Source: Hyphomicrobium sp. LHD-15
GTDB lineage: Bacteria > Pseudomonadota > Alphaproteobacteria > Rhizobiales > Hyphomicrobiaceae
Assembly: GCF_031157355.1 (NCBI RefSeq)
Contig: NZ_JAVIFT010000001.1
Coordinates: 62,001-126,000, forward strand
Direction: 5' to 3'
DNA length: 64,000 nt
In this document: piece after piece, positions 46,602 to 55,258 of the stretch
Numbering within the stretch: the first letter of the stretch is position 1
Layout: every line of letters begins with the position of its first letter
Translations under genes and position numbers: made by a program
Notes under the pieces: generated by a model
The model's database searches: none
Told to the model about the DNA's origin: nothing
Seen by the model: the letters and a program-made list of their open reading frames with translations, nothing else

Positions 46602-47867
46602 ATGAATAAATATAGCCTAAGCGCCCTGGCGGCGGCCGGCCTGCTCGCAGGTGGTCTCGCTACGAGCGCAAATGCAGCTGACCTTGGGGGCAACTGCTGC
46701 GCGGACCTCGAGGAGCGCGTCGCCGAACTCGAGGCAACCACGGCCCGTAAGGGCAACCGTAAGGTTTCGCTGACGGTTTCCGGTTGGGTCGCCGAGCAGG
46801 TGACCTGGTGGGATGACGGCGTCGAGTCGAACTCTTACGTCACTGGCACCGGCACCACGCTCGGCTCGAACGTAAAGTTCACCGGCCAGGCCACGATCGT
46901 CCCCGGCTGGACCGCCGGTTACGTTCTCCATCTTGAAATGGATGGTTCGGATGCGCTGACGACCAACCAGGATCGTCCGAATGGTCCGGGCCTCTTTGCA
47001 GGCACCGCCAACTACGCTCAGACGCTCCAGTCCTACTGGTTCATCAAGAGCGACACCTTCGGTAAGGTCGGCGTCGGTCTTCAGTCGATGGTTGCTGACA
47101 ACGCAGCAATCCTCGTCGACGGATCGGGCTCGCTCGTTCCCGCCAACTGGGTGGCCTTCGACGTTCTCAGCTTCGGCATCCGCGCCAAGGGCGTTGGTGG
47201 TCGCGGCTTCGTTCAGGCTGACCGGACACCCGGTGGCGTTCTTGGCTCTACGGATCCGGACGCTGCTTTCACCTGGGGCGGCGCTGGCGCTTGTATCCCT
47301 GGCGACTGCTACGGCGTTCCCGTGAACTCGGTCCGCTACGACTCTCCGGTGTTCGCTGGCTTCAGCGCCTCGGCATCGTGGGGTGATGATGATGCCTGGG
47401 ATATCGGCCTGCGCTACGCTGGCGAACTCCACGGCTTCAAGGTTGCTGCGACGGTTGTTTATGCTGAAAGCACTGGCACTGTTAGCTCGTCGTTCGGCGA
47501 CAGCGACTACACGCAGGCTGGCCTCTACATTCAGCACATCGGCACTGGCATCTTCGGCTTGATCAACTACGGCGAGCTTGATGATCATGTGGCCGATACC
47601 GACGGCGACACTTGGTACTTCAAGGCTGGTCTCCGTCGCAACTGGAACCACCTCGGCGCAACGGTTCTGTACGGTGAGTACATGAACAGCGACAAGGACG
47701 ACTCGTTCGACAGCGAGTTCAAGTGGTGGGGCCTCGGTGCCGTCCAGGAAGTCGACGCTGCTGCAATGTCTCTCTGGCTCAAGTATCGCAACTATGAGTT
47801 CGAAGACAACGTCAACAGCTACGAAGACCTGAGCGAAGTGACCTTCGGCGCCCTCATCAACTTCTAA
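46602..47867 (+). CDS. Outer-membrane porin (Porin_2-like), paralogue 2
   Basis: A 421-residue porin sharing most of its sequence with the one at 44328: SLSALAAAGLLAGGL signal core, NCCADLEERVAELEATTARKG head, VSLTVSGWVAEQVTWWDDG first strands and the C-terminal GALINF. It differs by an insertion of about 15 residues before the GACIPGDC loop (GFVQADRTPGGVLGSTDPDAA region), other loop changes and lost length near the end. GGGAGAAGG precedes the ATG and a near-identical terminator follows. Tandem duplicates with divergent loops suggest differential regulation or altered surface exposure. Confidence 0.95.
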   Translation: MNKYSLSALAAAGLLAGGLATSANAADLGGNCCADLEERVAELEATTARKGNRKVSLTVSGWVAEQVTWWDDGVESNSYVTGTGTTLGSNVKFTGQATIVPGWTAGYVLHLEMDGSDALTTNQDRPNGPGLFAGTANYAQTLQSYWFIKSDTFGKVGVGLQSMVADNAAILVDGSGSLVPANWVAFDVLSFGIRAKGVGGRGFVQADRTPGGVLGSTDPDAAFTWGGAGACIPGDCYGVPVNSVRYDSPVFAGFSASASWGDDDAWDIGLRYAGELHGFKVAATVVYAESTGTVSSSFGDSDYTQAGLYIQHIGTGIFGLINYGELDDHVADTDGDTWYFKAGLRRNWNHLGATVLYGEYMNSDKDDSFDSEFKWWGLGAVQEVDAAAMSLWLKYRNYEFEDNVNSYEDLSEVTFGALINF

Positions 47868-47895
47868 TCGAAGCTGATAACGCCAAGTCAAACAG

Positions 47896-47926
47896 GAAGC
47901 CGCCCTCCGGGCGGCTTCTTTGTTTT
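47896..47926 (+). terminator. Terminator of porin 2
   Basis: GAAGCCGCCC (47896-47905) and GGGCGGCTTC (47909-47918) with loop TCC, then TTTGTTTTTG. It is almost identical to the porin 1 terminator, showing that the duplication included the 3' flank. Confidence 0.9.
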
Positions 47927-47987
47927 TGTCGCCTTGCCCGTTTCCGCTATTCGCGTTACGCGATGAGGAACACAGAGGACGAGGCGT

Positions 47988-49163
47988 ATGTTCGCAACGT
48001 TTTTCAAAGAGCTGAGGGATGCCAAGATCCCGGTGACGCTCAAAGAGTATCTCACGCTGCTTCAGGCGCTCGACGCGGAAGCGGCCGGGCAGCGCGTCGA
48101 AGATTTCTATTATCTCTCGCGTGCTGCGCTGGTTAAGGACGAGCGCTTTCTCGACCGCTTCGATCAGGTGTTCGGGCACGTTTTCAAAGGGCTCGATCTG
48201 GTGGGCGAGGCCGCTACGGCCGAAATACCCGAAGAGTGGCTGCGCGCCGTTTCTTCGCTCTATCTCACCGACGAAGAGAAAGCCAAGATCGAGGAACTCG
48301 GCGGCTGGGAAAAGATCATGGAGACACTGGCCCAGAGACTCGCTGAGCAAAAGGAGCGCCATCAGGGCGGTAACAAGTGGATCGGCACCGGCGGCACATC
48401 GCCGTTCGGTGCATACGGTTACAATCCTGCCGGCATCCGGATCGGGCAGAAGGAAAGCCGGCACCAACGCGCGATCAAGGTTTGGGACAAGCGCGAGTTC
48501 AAGGATCTTGCGGGCGACGTCGAGCTTGGTGTCCGCAACATCAAAGTGGCGCTGAGGCGCCTGCGCCGCTTCGCGCGTGAGGGTGCGGCGGACGAACTGG
48601 ATCTCGACCAGACCGTTCGTGGAACCGCGCGCAAAGGCTATCTCGACCTCGCGCTACGCCCCACCCGGCGAAACGCGGTGAAGGTGCTGATGTTCTTCGA
48701 TGTCGGCGGATCGATGGACTGGCACGTAAAAACCGCCGAGGAGTTGTTCTCGGCCGCGCGTACCGAGTTCAAGCATCTCGAATACTATTACTTCCACAAC
48801 TGCCTCTATGAAGGCGTCTGGCGCGATAACGCGCGGCGCTGGACGGAGACGACGCCGACCTGGCAGGTGCTCAACACCTATCCGGCCGACTACAAGGTGA
48901 TTTTCATCGGCGACGCTTCGATGAGCCCCTACGAGATCTCGCATGTCGGCGGAGCCGTGGAGCACATGAACCCGGAAGCCGGCGCGACATGGCTGCAGCG
49001 CGTGACCGGAATTTACGCGCATGCGGTTTGGCTCAATCCGGTGCCCGAGACGCATTGGGGCTACACACCGTCGATCGGGATGGTGCGCCGTCTGATGGAG
49101 GGGCGCATGTACCCGATGACGCTCAGCGGGCTCGATTCGGCCATGCGCGAGCTGATGCGCTGA
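47988..49163 (+). CDS. VWA-domain (CoxE-like) protein
   Basis: A 391-residue cytoplasmic protein. The N-terminal half is helical (FFKELRDAKIPVTLKEYLTLLQAL, YLSRAALVKDERFLDRFDQVF) and the C-terminal ~190 residues are a VWA domain starting KVLMFFDVGGSMDWHV. The metal-site motif reads DxGxS instead of DxSxS, so one MIDAS Ser is Gly. IFIGDASMSPYEI carries a second metal-site acidic residue. In relatives such proteins are encoded next to a MoxR ATPase; the likely partner here is at 35511. Confidence 0.92.
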   Translation: MFATFFKELRDAKIPVTLKEYLTLLQALDAEAAGQRVEDFYYLSRAALVKDERFLDRFDQVFGHVFKGLDLVGEAATAEIPEEWLRAVSSLYLTDEEKAKIEELGGWEKIMETLAQRLAEQKERHQGGNKWIGTGGTSPFGAYGYNPAGIRIGQKESRHQRAIKVWDKREFKDLAGDVELGVRNIKVALRRLRRFAREGAADELDLDQTVRGTARKGYLDLALRPTRRNAVKVLMFFDVGGSMDWHVKTAEELFSAARTEFKHLEYYYFHNCLYEGVWRDNARRWTETTPTWQVLNTYPADYKVIFIGDASMSPYEISHVGGAVEHMNPEAGATWLQRVTGIYAHAVWLNPVPETHWGYTPSIGMVRRLMEGRMYPMTLSGLDSAMRELMR

Positions 49164-49465
49164 GGGCTCCAGCCTCGCCGCAAGCCGGGATTCGGACTCA
49201 TTTTGGAGGGTTGGATTGCGAGAAAGCCCTTTGGCCGGGCTTTTGGAGCCCCTTCTTAACCTCCCTCATAGGCCTGTTTAGGCTGAGTTTCACCGGTGTT
49301 TTCAAGGTCCCGTTGTGCCTTGAATCTGCGTGTTGCCGAGTTGTACACGCTGGCGTCCAAAATTGTGCTGATTCGCACACAATCTTGCCGCGCCCGGCGG
49401 ATTGACCTCATCTCAAAAACGGCGCAAATCTGCGCTGAATTTGTGCAGCTTTGAGGTCACCGTCG
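49164..49465 (+). other. Intergenic region with weak terminator
   Basis: After the VWA gene AAAGCCC (49223-49229) pairs with GGGCTTT (49237-49243), a weak hairpin with no U-tract. The rest is the probable promoter and leader of the lipoprotein gene at 49466. No gene is supported. Confidence 0.4.
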
Positions 49466-50035
49466 ATGCATCGCGCTGCCATTCCCACCTTGATCGTTGC
49501 CGTCGCCATTGCGGGCTGCTCGTCCAGCGGCAACGGCGTGTCGACCTCGTCCATTCTCGGTTCCGCGCCGACGCCTCCGGCTGTCGAGGCCGCTGCGGCT
49601 TTGCCGGCCGCCTCTACGCCAACCTCAAGGGCATTCCAGGCCGGCAGCGTTTCGGCGCGCGCCAAAAAATGCGGCTATAATTTCGACGAAGCGCGTCTCC
49701 GGTCATCTTTCCTCGCCCACGAGGTCAGTGTCGGCACCACGCCCGACCAGATGGCCCAGATCGAGAAAGTCTACGACGTCGCCCACAACGGCATCGCGAA
49801 GGCCGCCGCGGGCGAAGCCAACTATTGCTCCGACCAAAAGACCCGGATCATCAAAGCCGATCTCAATCGCCTGCTCGCGGGCGATTTCGAACCGCCTCCC
49901 CAGCCTGTCGCGAAGAAGCAGGAAGATGACGACGGAGGTTTCTTCGGTGGCCTGTTCAGCGGCGGCTCGCAGCAGGAGGACAACTTCGGATCGGGCGATT
50001 GGTGGCAGAAGCAGCAGGAAAAGGCGGGCGGATAA
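49466..50035 (+). CDS. Putative lipoprotein, unknown
   Basis: A 189-residue protein with a lipoprotein signal (LIVAVAIAGCSS, lipobox AIAGC). The N-terminal part after the lipid-Cys is Ser/Pro/Ala-rich; the middle carries KKCGYNFDEARLRSSFLAHEVSVGTTPDQMAQIEKVYDVAHNGI with a second conserved-looking Cys in EANYCSDQK. The tail is Gly/Asp-rich (DDDGGFFGGLFSGG). GAGGT lies nine bases before the ATG; a TTG at 49451 in frame is less likely. It is exported and probably anchored in the outer or inner membrane. Confidence 0.75.
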   Translation: MHRAAIPTLIVAVAIAGCSSSGNGVSTSSILGSAPTPPAVEAAAALPAASTPTSRAFQAGSVSARAKKCGYNFDEARLRSSFLAHEVSVGTTPDQMAQIEKVYDVAHNGIAKAAAGEANYCSDQKTRIIKADLNRLLAGDFEPPPQPVAKKQEDDDGGFFGGLFSGGSQQEDNFGSGDWWQKQQEKAGG

Positions 50036-50144
50036 TCACTCCCCCTCTCGCGCTTTCGTGTCGCCGGACCTTCACGCCGGTCTTCTTTTCCGGCTCACTT
50101 CCGCCAACAGGTGATTTGGCGCCAACCGTGATCTGGCTTCGTTC

Positions 50145-50507
50145 GTGCAGCAGCTTCTCTGGTTCGAAACGCTTCTCAAGCTGACAGGTGGCGCCATCCT
50201 TGTGCTGGCCCCGCTCGCGACCCTCAGGCTTCTCGGACTGCCCACCCCAGCGAGCGGATTTTGGCCGCGCCTGCTGGGTGCGGTGCTGATCGGGCTCTCG
50301 GCCGCTACTTTCATCGAAGGCGCCTGGGAGGGCTCGCGAGGTCTCGGCCTCGCCGGGCTGATCGTCATCAATATTCTGAGTGCTGCCGCGATCGCGCTTG
50401 CCGGCCTTTTCGGGGGCGGGGCGTCGACGCGGCGCGGCACCTTCACCCTCTCCGCTCTGGTCGTGCTGCTGTTCGTTCTCGCCCTGGTCGAGATCGCGCA
50501 CGCCTAG
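50145..50507 (+). CDS. Small multi-pass membrane protein, unknown
   Basis: A 120-residue protein with four hydrophobic segments (LLKLTGGAILVLAPLATLRLLGL, LLGAVLIGLSAATFI, LAGLIVINILSAAAIALAGLF, LSALVVLLFVLALVEIA). The start is GTG at 50145 without a clear ribosome binding site. The composition and unbroken transmembrane pattern support a real gene. I do not recognise it. The stop lies just before the repeat cluster at 50513. Confidence 0.6.
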   Translation: MQQLLWFETLLKLTGGAILVLAPLATLRLLGLPTPASGFWPRLLGAVLIGLSAATFIEGAWEGSRGLGLAGLIVINILSAAAIALAGLFGGGASTRRGTFTLSALVVLLFVLALVEIAHA

Positions 50508-50590
50508 AGATCGATAATTCACGCTTCAGGCATTTCCTGCGCTGCCGATTCACGCCGCGCCCGATAGGAGCCGCGGCGATCGGAGCGCGT

Positions 50591-50671
50591 GGGCCTGAAG
50601 CAACCATGGTGGTTTTTAGTGAGACCGATGATTCACGCTTAAGGCTGGTAGGGCCTGAAGCGATCATGGTC
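50591..50671. repeat. Dispersed palindromic repeat, copy A
   Basis: An 81-base element sharing its order of words with copies at 52291 and 61108: GGGCCTGAAGC, CATGGTGGT, TTTAGTGAGACCGATGATTCACGC, then a hairpin (50637-50645 with 50653-50661, 7-base loop) and GATCATGGTC. In this copy the stem has one mismatch (GCTTAAGGC with GCCTGAAGC). All copies are intergenic. Confidence 0.8.
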
Positions 50672-50790
50672 TAGGCCCACTTTTGTCGTGCTGATACAGC
50701 CATTTTGGGCAGCGTTCGCACCAAAGCGTTATCCTTTTCGTGAGACGATCCACGCTGGTCTGGTTCGCATCCCGTTTTGGGATGCCGGCG

Positions 50791-50840
50791 AGAGCACGTT
50801 CACTCTCGATTAAGTAAAACTTCCCGAGTGAACGCGCTCT
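50791..50840. repeat. Long inverted repeat
   Basis: AGAGCACGTTCACTC (50791-50805) and GAGTGAACGCGCTCT (50826-50840) are inverse complements except for one base, with a 20-base AT-rich spacer. No U-tract follows, and it is 122 bases before the next gene. It looks like an interspersed palindromic element rather than a terminator. Confidence 0.6.
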
Positions 50841-50962
50841 AAGTCTTTGTTTGAGAGTCTGATTCACGTCCTCGATGCGAGCGCTTTCCTTGGACCTGCC
50901 TCCGGCGGGACATTCGCATCTCGGACGATTAGGCTCTCGTCTTGCGTAAGGGATCGTTGCCC

Positions 50963-52246
50963 ATGTCAGCAACATCGGTTCTCATGAACCGCCAGAGCGA
51001 ACGGCTCTCGCGGGACACGACTGCGGTCTCCCTTCAGTTGCCGACAGTGGCCGCGGATGCGGCGAGACAGGCCGCGCCAGACCAAGCCTCGTTCGACCTC
51101 GTGACCACGCGCGCAGGCTTCGAAGCGCTCGAAGCCGATTGGAACGATCTTTTCGCGCGTGCCGGCCGTGACATTCATCTGTTCCAGACCTTCAACTGGC
51201 TCTGGCACTGGTCCAATCATTTCCTGCCGGCGGCCGATGCGGCCGGCCCTCGCCTCGCGATCGTGACCGCGCGGATCGGCGGACGCCTCGTGATGGTGTG
51301 GCCGCTCGTTTCCGAACGCGTGGGTCCAATCAAGCGGCTCAGCTGGATGGGCGAGCCCGTAAGCCAGTATGGCGACCTGCTGATCGACGACGTCGCGGAC
51401 AGCCCCGCGCTGCTTCGCGCCGCATGGGATTTCGTCACGCGCCGGACCGGCGCCAGCGTGCTGCAACTGAGGAAGGTGCGCCAGGATTCCGCCATCGCGC
51501 CGCTGCTCGAGGAGAAGGGCGCGGCGATCATCCAGGAACTCACCGCGCCGTTCCTCGATCTCAAGAGCGCGCCGACGTTCGCGGAGTACGAGACGCGCTA
51601 TTCCAGCGGCGCGCGACGCAACAGAAAACGGCAGCGGCGCCGGCTCGACGAGCGCGGAGGGATCGCGCTTCAATTTCTTTCGAATGGCGCGGAGGCCGCA
51701 GCGCGTGTGGCCGAGGTCTTCACCTGCAAGATGGCGTGGCTGCGCCAGCGCGGGATCGTTTCACCGGCTCTCGTCGACCCGAGGACCGAGCGCTTTTTCG
51801 CCGACGTGGCCCGTGCTGATGCTCGTCCCGCTGGATGCCACGTCATGACGCTGTCGTCGGGTGGGCGTCCGGTCGCGTTCGAGATCGGCGTTCGCTGCAA
51901 GGGCCGCTCCGCCATTCATATCATCGCCTACGATCTCGAATTCGAGAAAACGGCGGCGGGCGCTTTGCTGATGGAAGACAGCATCCGGAGCGCGATGGCT
52001 GACGGCATGACCGTCTACGATCTCCTGGCGCCCGGCGACGGCTACAAGCTTGAATGGGCCGACGACGCGGTGGTGGTGCGCGATTGGGCGATGCCGCTCT
52101 CGCTGATCGGCCGCACGTATTCGACGCTCTATCTCGGCTCCCGTCGTGCGCTCAAACGCGGGCTCGATACGCTGCCGGTCGGTGCGCGCCGCAAAGTAAC
52201 GGGCCTTCTTTCGGCACTGATCTCGCGCGGCGGAAAATCCGCTTAG
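50963..52246 (+). CDS. GNAT-fold acyltransferase (CelD/BcsL-like)
   Basis: A 427-residue protein of the CelD-like Acetyltransf_6 group. Recognisable are ADWNDLFARAGRDIHLFQTFNWLWHWSNHF, IGGRLVMVWPLV, and the second GNAT half GGRPVAFEIGVRCKGRSAIHIIAYDLEFEKTAAGALLMEDSIRSAMADGMTVYDLLAPGDGYKLEWADD (read in parts). Members modify exopolysaccharide or lipid precursors, but targets vary. The start at 50963 follows AAGGGA; a TTG at 50942 is possible. It is flanked by dispersed repeats on both sides. Confidence 0.88.
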   Translation: MSATSVLMNRQSERLSRDTTAVSLQLPTVAADAARQAAPDQASFDLVTTRAGFEALEADWNDLFARAGRDIHLFQTFNWLWHWSNHFLPAADAAGPRLAIVTARIGGRLVMVWPLVSERVGPIKRLSWMGEPVSQYGDLLIDDVADSPALLRAAWDFVTRRTGASVLQLRKVRQDSAIAPLLEEKGAAIIQELTAPFLDLKSAPTFAEYETRYSSGARRNRKRQRRRLDERGGIALQFLSNGAEAAARVAEVFTCKMAWLRQRGIVSPALVDPRTERFFADVARADARPAGCHVMTLSSGGRPVAFEIGVRCKGRSAIHIIAYDLEFEKTAAGALLMEDSIRSAMADGMTVYDLLAPGDGYKLEWADDAVVVRDWAMPLSLIGRTYSTLYLGSRRALKRGLDTLPVGARRKVTGLLSALISRGGKSA

Positions 52247-52282
52247 AGCGTGATTGCTTTTCCTTGGATCGCAATCCCGCTC
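52246..52282. repeat. Inverted repeat after the GNAT-fold gene
   Basis: GAGCGTGATTGC (52246-52257) and GCAATCCCGCTC (52271-52282) pair with one mismatch around 13 bases containing TTTTCCTT. It begins at the stop codon of the upstream gene and could serve as its terminator or be another dispersed palindrome. Confidence 0.5.
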
Positions 52283-52290
52283 TAGGTTCT

Positions 52291-52347
52291 TGATGAGACC
52301 GATGATTCACGCTTCGGACTGATAGGGTCCGAAGCGATCATGGTCTA
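52291..52347. repeat. Dispersed palindromic repeat, copy B
   Basis: A shorter copy (57 bases) with GATGAGACCGATGATTCACGC, hairpin arms GCTTCGGAC (52311-52319) and GTCCGAAGC (52327-52335) around a 7-base loop, then GATCATGGTC. Two stem positions differ from copy C with the pairing bases changed on both arms, i.e. compensatory changes. Confidence 0.8.
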
Positions 52348-52360
52348 GAACGCGCTATCT

Positions 52361-54058
52361 TCAGAGGCGCGACAACCGCAGCGTCGCAAGACCGAACGTG
52401 ATCTGATTGCCGGCTCCCGTGATCGTCACGGTGCGTTTTCCGATGCTCTCTCCGTCGAGCTTGGTGCCGTTCATCGAGTTGATGTCGCGCAGCATCAGGG
52501 CTTCGCCTGGATTGAACATGAGCTGAGCGTGCAACGCCGAAACGCTGCCGTCGTCGATGACAAAGCTCGCGCGCCCGGGATCGCGGCCGAATGTCCACGT
52601 CGCGGGTAGCTCCCTGCCGGACTGTGGATCGATCACGGGACGCAGCTCGAACTGGAGCGCCCGCCCCGATGGATCGAAGCCCGACAGCATCCAGCCCATT
52701 CCGTGCGCCGCAGCAGCGGCTTCAGGCGCGCTTTTTGCGGCGGGCTTTTCGAGCAACAGCTCATAGTCGACCGTGCCAAAGCGCAGAACCGAACCCGCAG
52801 CGGCATCGGCTTCGCGGATCCACACGCCATCAAGGTAAGTGCCGTTCGACGAATTGAGATCGGTGACGTGGATCCGCTGCGCCTTGCGATCGTAGGCAAG
52901 GCGCGCGTGCAGCTTGGAAACCGTATCGCTCGCGACGACGATATCGGTTCCGGGGCCACGCCCGATGGTGACGGCGCGTCCGGTTTCGTCGAGGCGGATG
53001 GTCTCGCCGCTTTCCAGCGGCCGCAGCACCAGCAGGCCCGCCGCCGAGGCGTTGTCCCGTAATGGCAGAAGCCGCCTGACGCTGATCTTCTTTTCCCCGG
53101 CCCCGCCAGTCTGCGGGCCAATCAGCGGAATGTGCCGGCTGATTACCTCCGGCAAAGCGGCCCGCAAAGGCGCCGTGCCTTGTTTGCGGATGGCGTAGAC
53201 TGCGGCCGCGAGGGCCAGCACCGCGGTCATCGCCACCAGAAGCGGAAGAACGCTGCCCGGTCCGCCGGAGCACGGCCGGCTGCTCGAAGCGAAGGCAATC
53301 TGGCCTTCACGCAAGAAGCGCCCGACCTCGTTGGCGTGGATCGAGAAGAACAATCCTTGCGAGTTGAGCCCCTGCAAGGTGTTGATGCCGACAACGAGTC
53401 CGCAAGCGTCGAACAGGGGGCCGCCGCTGTTGCCCGGATTGATCGCCGAATTGTGCTGAACCGTACGCGCACTCAAGACCTGGGTTTCGCTGACCTTCAG
53501 ATTGGTGAAGGTCATGCGCGACACGACGCCGGTGGTGATGGTCGACTCGAGATCGGTCAGCGGCACGCCGCGCGCATCGGGCCCCGGCACCAGCTCCTTG
53601 TTGAGATTGGCGGCGCCGGGGTATCCGATCGCCACGACCTCGGCGAGTTTCTCCGGCTCATATTCGCCGAGTATCAGCGGCTCGCCAGGCAAATCCTCGC
53701 GCGCCTCGAGCAACGCGAGGTCGATGTTCGGCCGCGCATCGGCGCGCTTGGCCTCGACGAGCTTGGCTTCGCGTCCATCCCGGAAGGCGATGTAGAAGCG
53801 AGCGCCATTTTCCACGACGTGGAAGTTGGTCATGACGTAACGGCGGCCTGAGATCAGGAAGCCGGTGCCGGACGACACCGTGAACTGGTTCTTCTCGGGA
53901 ATGAAAGTGTAGATCTTGTAGACGCTCGGCTCGACGCGATGCGCATCGAAGGCGCGCGATGCGAGCGGCGCCAATCCGGCCACGACGATCGCCACGGCCG
54001 ACAGGGCAAGGGCGCGCAGAACAACGCCGCCGCGCGTTCTTCGGTTCTCTAACGGCAT
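52361..54058 (-). CDS. Membrane trypsin-like protease with two FHA domains
   Basis: A 565-residue fusion. Membrane segment 1 is at ~12-33; a trypsin/HtrA-like serine protease spans ~45-255 with His80 (TNFHVVENG), Asp113 (PNIDLALLE) and Ser211 (NPGNSGGPL); membrane segment 2 is at ~269-290; FHA domain 1 at ~350-435 (VTIGRGPGTD, SKLHARL, NSSNGTYLDG) and FHA domain 2 at ~470-562 (TFGRDPGRA, SALHAQL, NSMNGTKLDG). Topology should put the protease in the periplasm and the phosphothreonine-binding FHA domains in the cytoplasm. No PDZ domain is present; a PDZ protein is encoded divergently at 55259. Confidence 0.93.
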   Translation of the reverse strand: MPLENRRTRGGVVLRALALSAVAIVVAGLAPLASRAFDAHRVEPSVYKIYTFIPEKNQFTVSSGTGFLISGRRYVMTNFHVVENGARFYIAFRDGREAKLVEAKRADARPNIDLALLEAREDLPGEPLILGEYEPEKLAEVVAIGYPGAANLNKELVPGPDARGVPLTDLESTITTGVVSRMTFTNLKVSETQVLSARTVQHNSAINPGNSGGPLFDACGLVVGINTLQGLNSQGLFFSIHANEVGRFLREGQIAFASSSRPCSGGPGSVLPLLVAMTAVLALAAAVYAIRKQGTAPLRAALPEVISRHIPLIGPQTGGAGEKKISVRRLLPLRDNASAAGLLVLRPLESGETIRLDETGRAVTIGRGPGTDIVVASDTVSKLHARLAYDRKAQRIHVTDLNSSNGTYLDGVWIREADAAAGSVLRFGTVDYELLLEKPAAKSAPEAAAAAHGMGWMLSGFDPSGRALQFELRPVIDPQSGRELPATWTFGRDPGRASFVIDDGSVSALHAQLMFNPGEALMLRDINSMNGTKLDGESIGKRTVTITGAGNQITFGLATLRLSRL

Positions 54059-54471
54059 GATCCGCCCAGCGATGCTGCCCCTGATGGGCTACACCTAGCG
54101 CAACCCCCGATCAGCATCCAGATCTATCGGCGGCGCGGCGCTTGGGGTTGAAGCTACAGCAAATCCGGGATGTTGGCGGACAAGGCCAAGATTAAGCGAG
54201 CCCTCGTTTCTCTCTCCCCGATCAGCGGCCGATCGGATACTCTTTTGCCGGATCGGTGGCATCCTCCGACGGTTTACGGGCCTTTTGCCAAGATGAAGCA
54301 GTGGATGATCCGCGTCCGCCGTTTCATCATGGCGTGAGCCTAGACTTGCAGAAAAATTACCGGGATGCTCCCGATATTCCTTGAAAATGCCAAACACCCT
54401 GGCTTTTTGATCAGTTGTGCTTCTTTCCGGAAAAAGCCCCCGCTATTCCGGACGCCTCTTGGGAGACGGAC
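54059..54471. other. Divergent intergenic region
   Basis: About 410 bases between the leftward protease-FHA gene and the rightward gene at 54472; it must carry both promoters. AT-rich words lie near 54350-54420. Short frames on both strands were not supported. Confidence 0.4.
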
Positions 54472-55236
54472 ATGCTCGCTCGTACGACTTCGGCGGTTGT
54501 TGCGGCCTCGATGCTTCTGACCACCCTTCCCCCGCCCGCCGTGGCGCAGTTCGGTATCAAACGGGCTTTCAAGAAGGTCGTGCGCGCGCCGACCCGCATC
54601 GTTCCGGGCGTCGGGGTCGGTGTTGCCGGCGTCGGCGTTCCACTGGTCGTGTTCGGCGGGCCGTTCCGTTCCGCGTTCGGCGTGGTCGCGGCGGTGGCAA
54701 TCGGCACCGTGATCTTCAATCACTTGTCGAAGAGCGAGCGGCGCGAAGTTGCGCAGCGCGCCAAGACCGTCGTCGCCAAGGATCCCGAGCAGCGCGTCAC
54801 CGACACCTACACCTCGAAGGACGGCAAGAAGCAGGTGACGATCGTCGCCGAGCCGATGCAGAAGGCCTCCGACCTCAAGAACGATCCCGCAATCCTGATG
54901 GTGGCGGACACGGTCGTGAAACCCGACAGCAAGGCCGGCAATACTCCCGGCACCAACTTGGCTTCCGACACTTCGAAGGCGACGGATGCAGGACCGCAGA
55001 CCACCCCACCGGCCGGAGCAGCGGCCGCGACCACGGCGGCACCCGCCGCCAAGCCGGTCGCTGACGAAGAGGTCGTGCGCATCAACGCCATTCCTCCCGA
55101 TACCCAGTGCCGCAAGGTGACGACCGAGCTCGAACTTCGCAAGAAGAAGGGCCAGGAGACCGCTGACGAGAAGAGCGCCAACACCGCCATCTTCTGCCAG
55201 ACGGCTCCGGGAGAATGGAAACCCGCTTCAGCCTAG
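54472..55236 (+). CDS. Secreted protein with glycine-rich hydrophobic segment, unknown
   Basis: A 254-residue protein. The start is set at 54472 (GGAG upstream; signal peptide LARTTSAVVAASMLLTTLPPPAVA follows). Residues ~35-80 are a basic stretch then Gly/Val-rich hydrophobic repeats (GVGVGVAGVGVPLVVFGGPF, SAFGVVAAVAIGTVIF) that could insert in a membrane. A hydrophilic region, a Thr/Ala/Pro linker and a C-terminal segment with two Cys (DTQCRKVTTELELRKKKGQE, AIFCQTAPGEW) follow. The PDZ/Sel1 gene begins 22 bases after its stop, so the two probably form an operon. Family unknown. Confidence 0.75.
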   Translation: MLARTTSAVVAASMLLTTLPPPAVAQFGIKRAFKKVVRAPTRIVPGVGVGVAGVGVPLVVFGGPFRSAFGVVAAVAIGTVIFNHLSKSERREVAQRAKTVVAKDPEQRVTDTYTSKDGKKQVTIVAEPMQKASDLKNDPAILMVADTVVKPDSKAGNTPGTNLASDTSKATDAGPQTTPPAGAAAATTAAPAAKPVADEEVVRINAIPPDTQCRKVTTELELRKKKGQETADEKSANTAIFCQTAPGEWKPASA

Positions 55237-55258
55237 CTCTCTCTTCCGTCGTGGTGAT

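Larger units (their letters stand above)
50508..50962. other. Intergenic repeat cluster
   Basis: The 455 bases between the membrane-protein gene and the GNAT-fold gene contain a partial repeat half-site (50513-50531), a full copy of the 81-base dispersed repeat (50591-50671), a hairpin GCATCCC/GGGATGC (50767-50785) and a long inverted repeat (50791-50840). No coding frame is supported. Confidence 0.6.
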
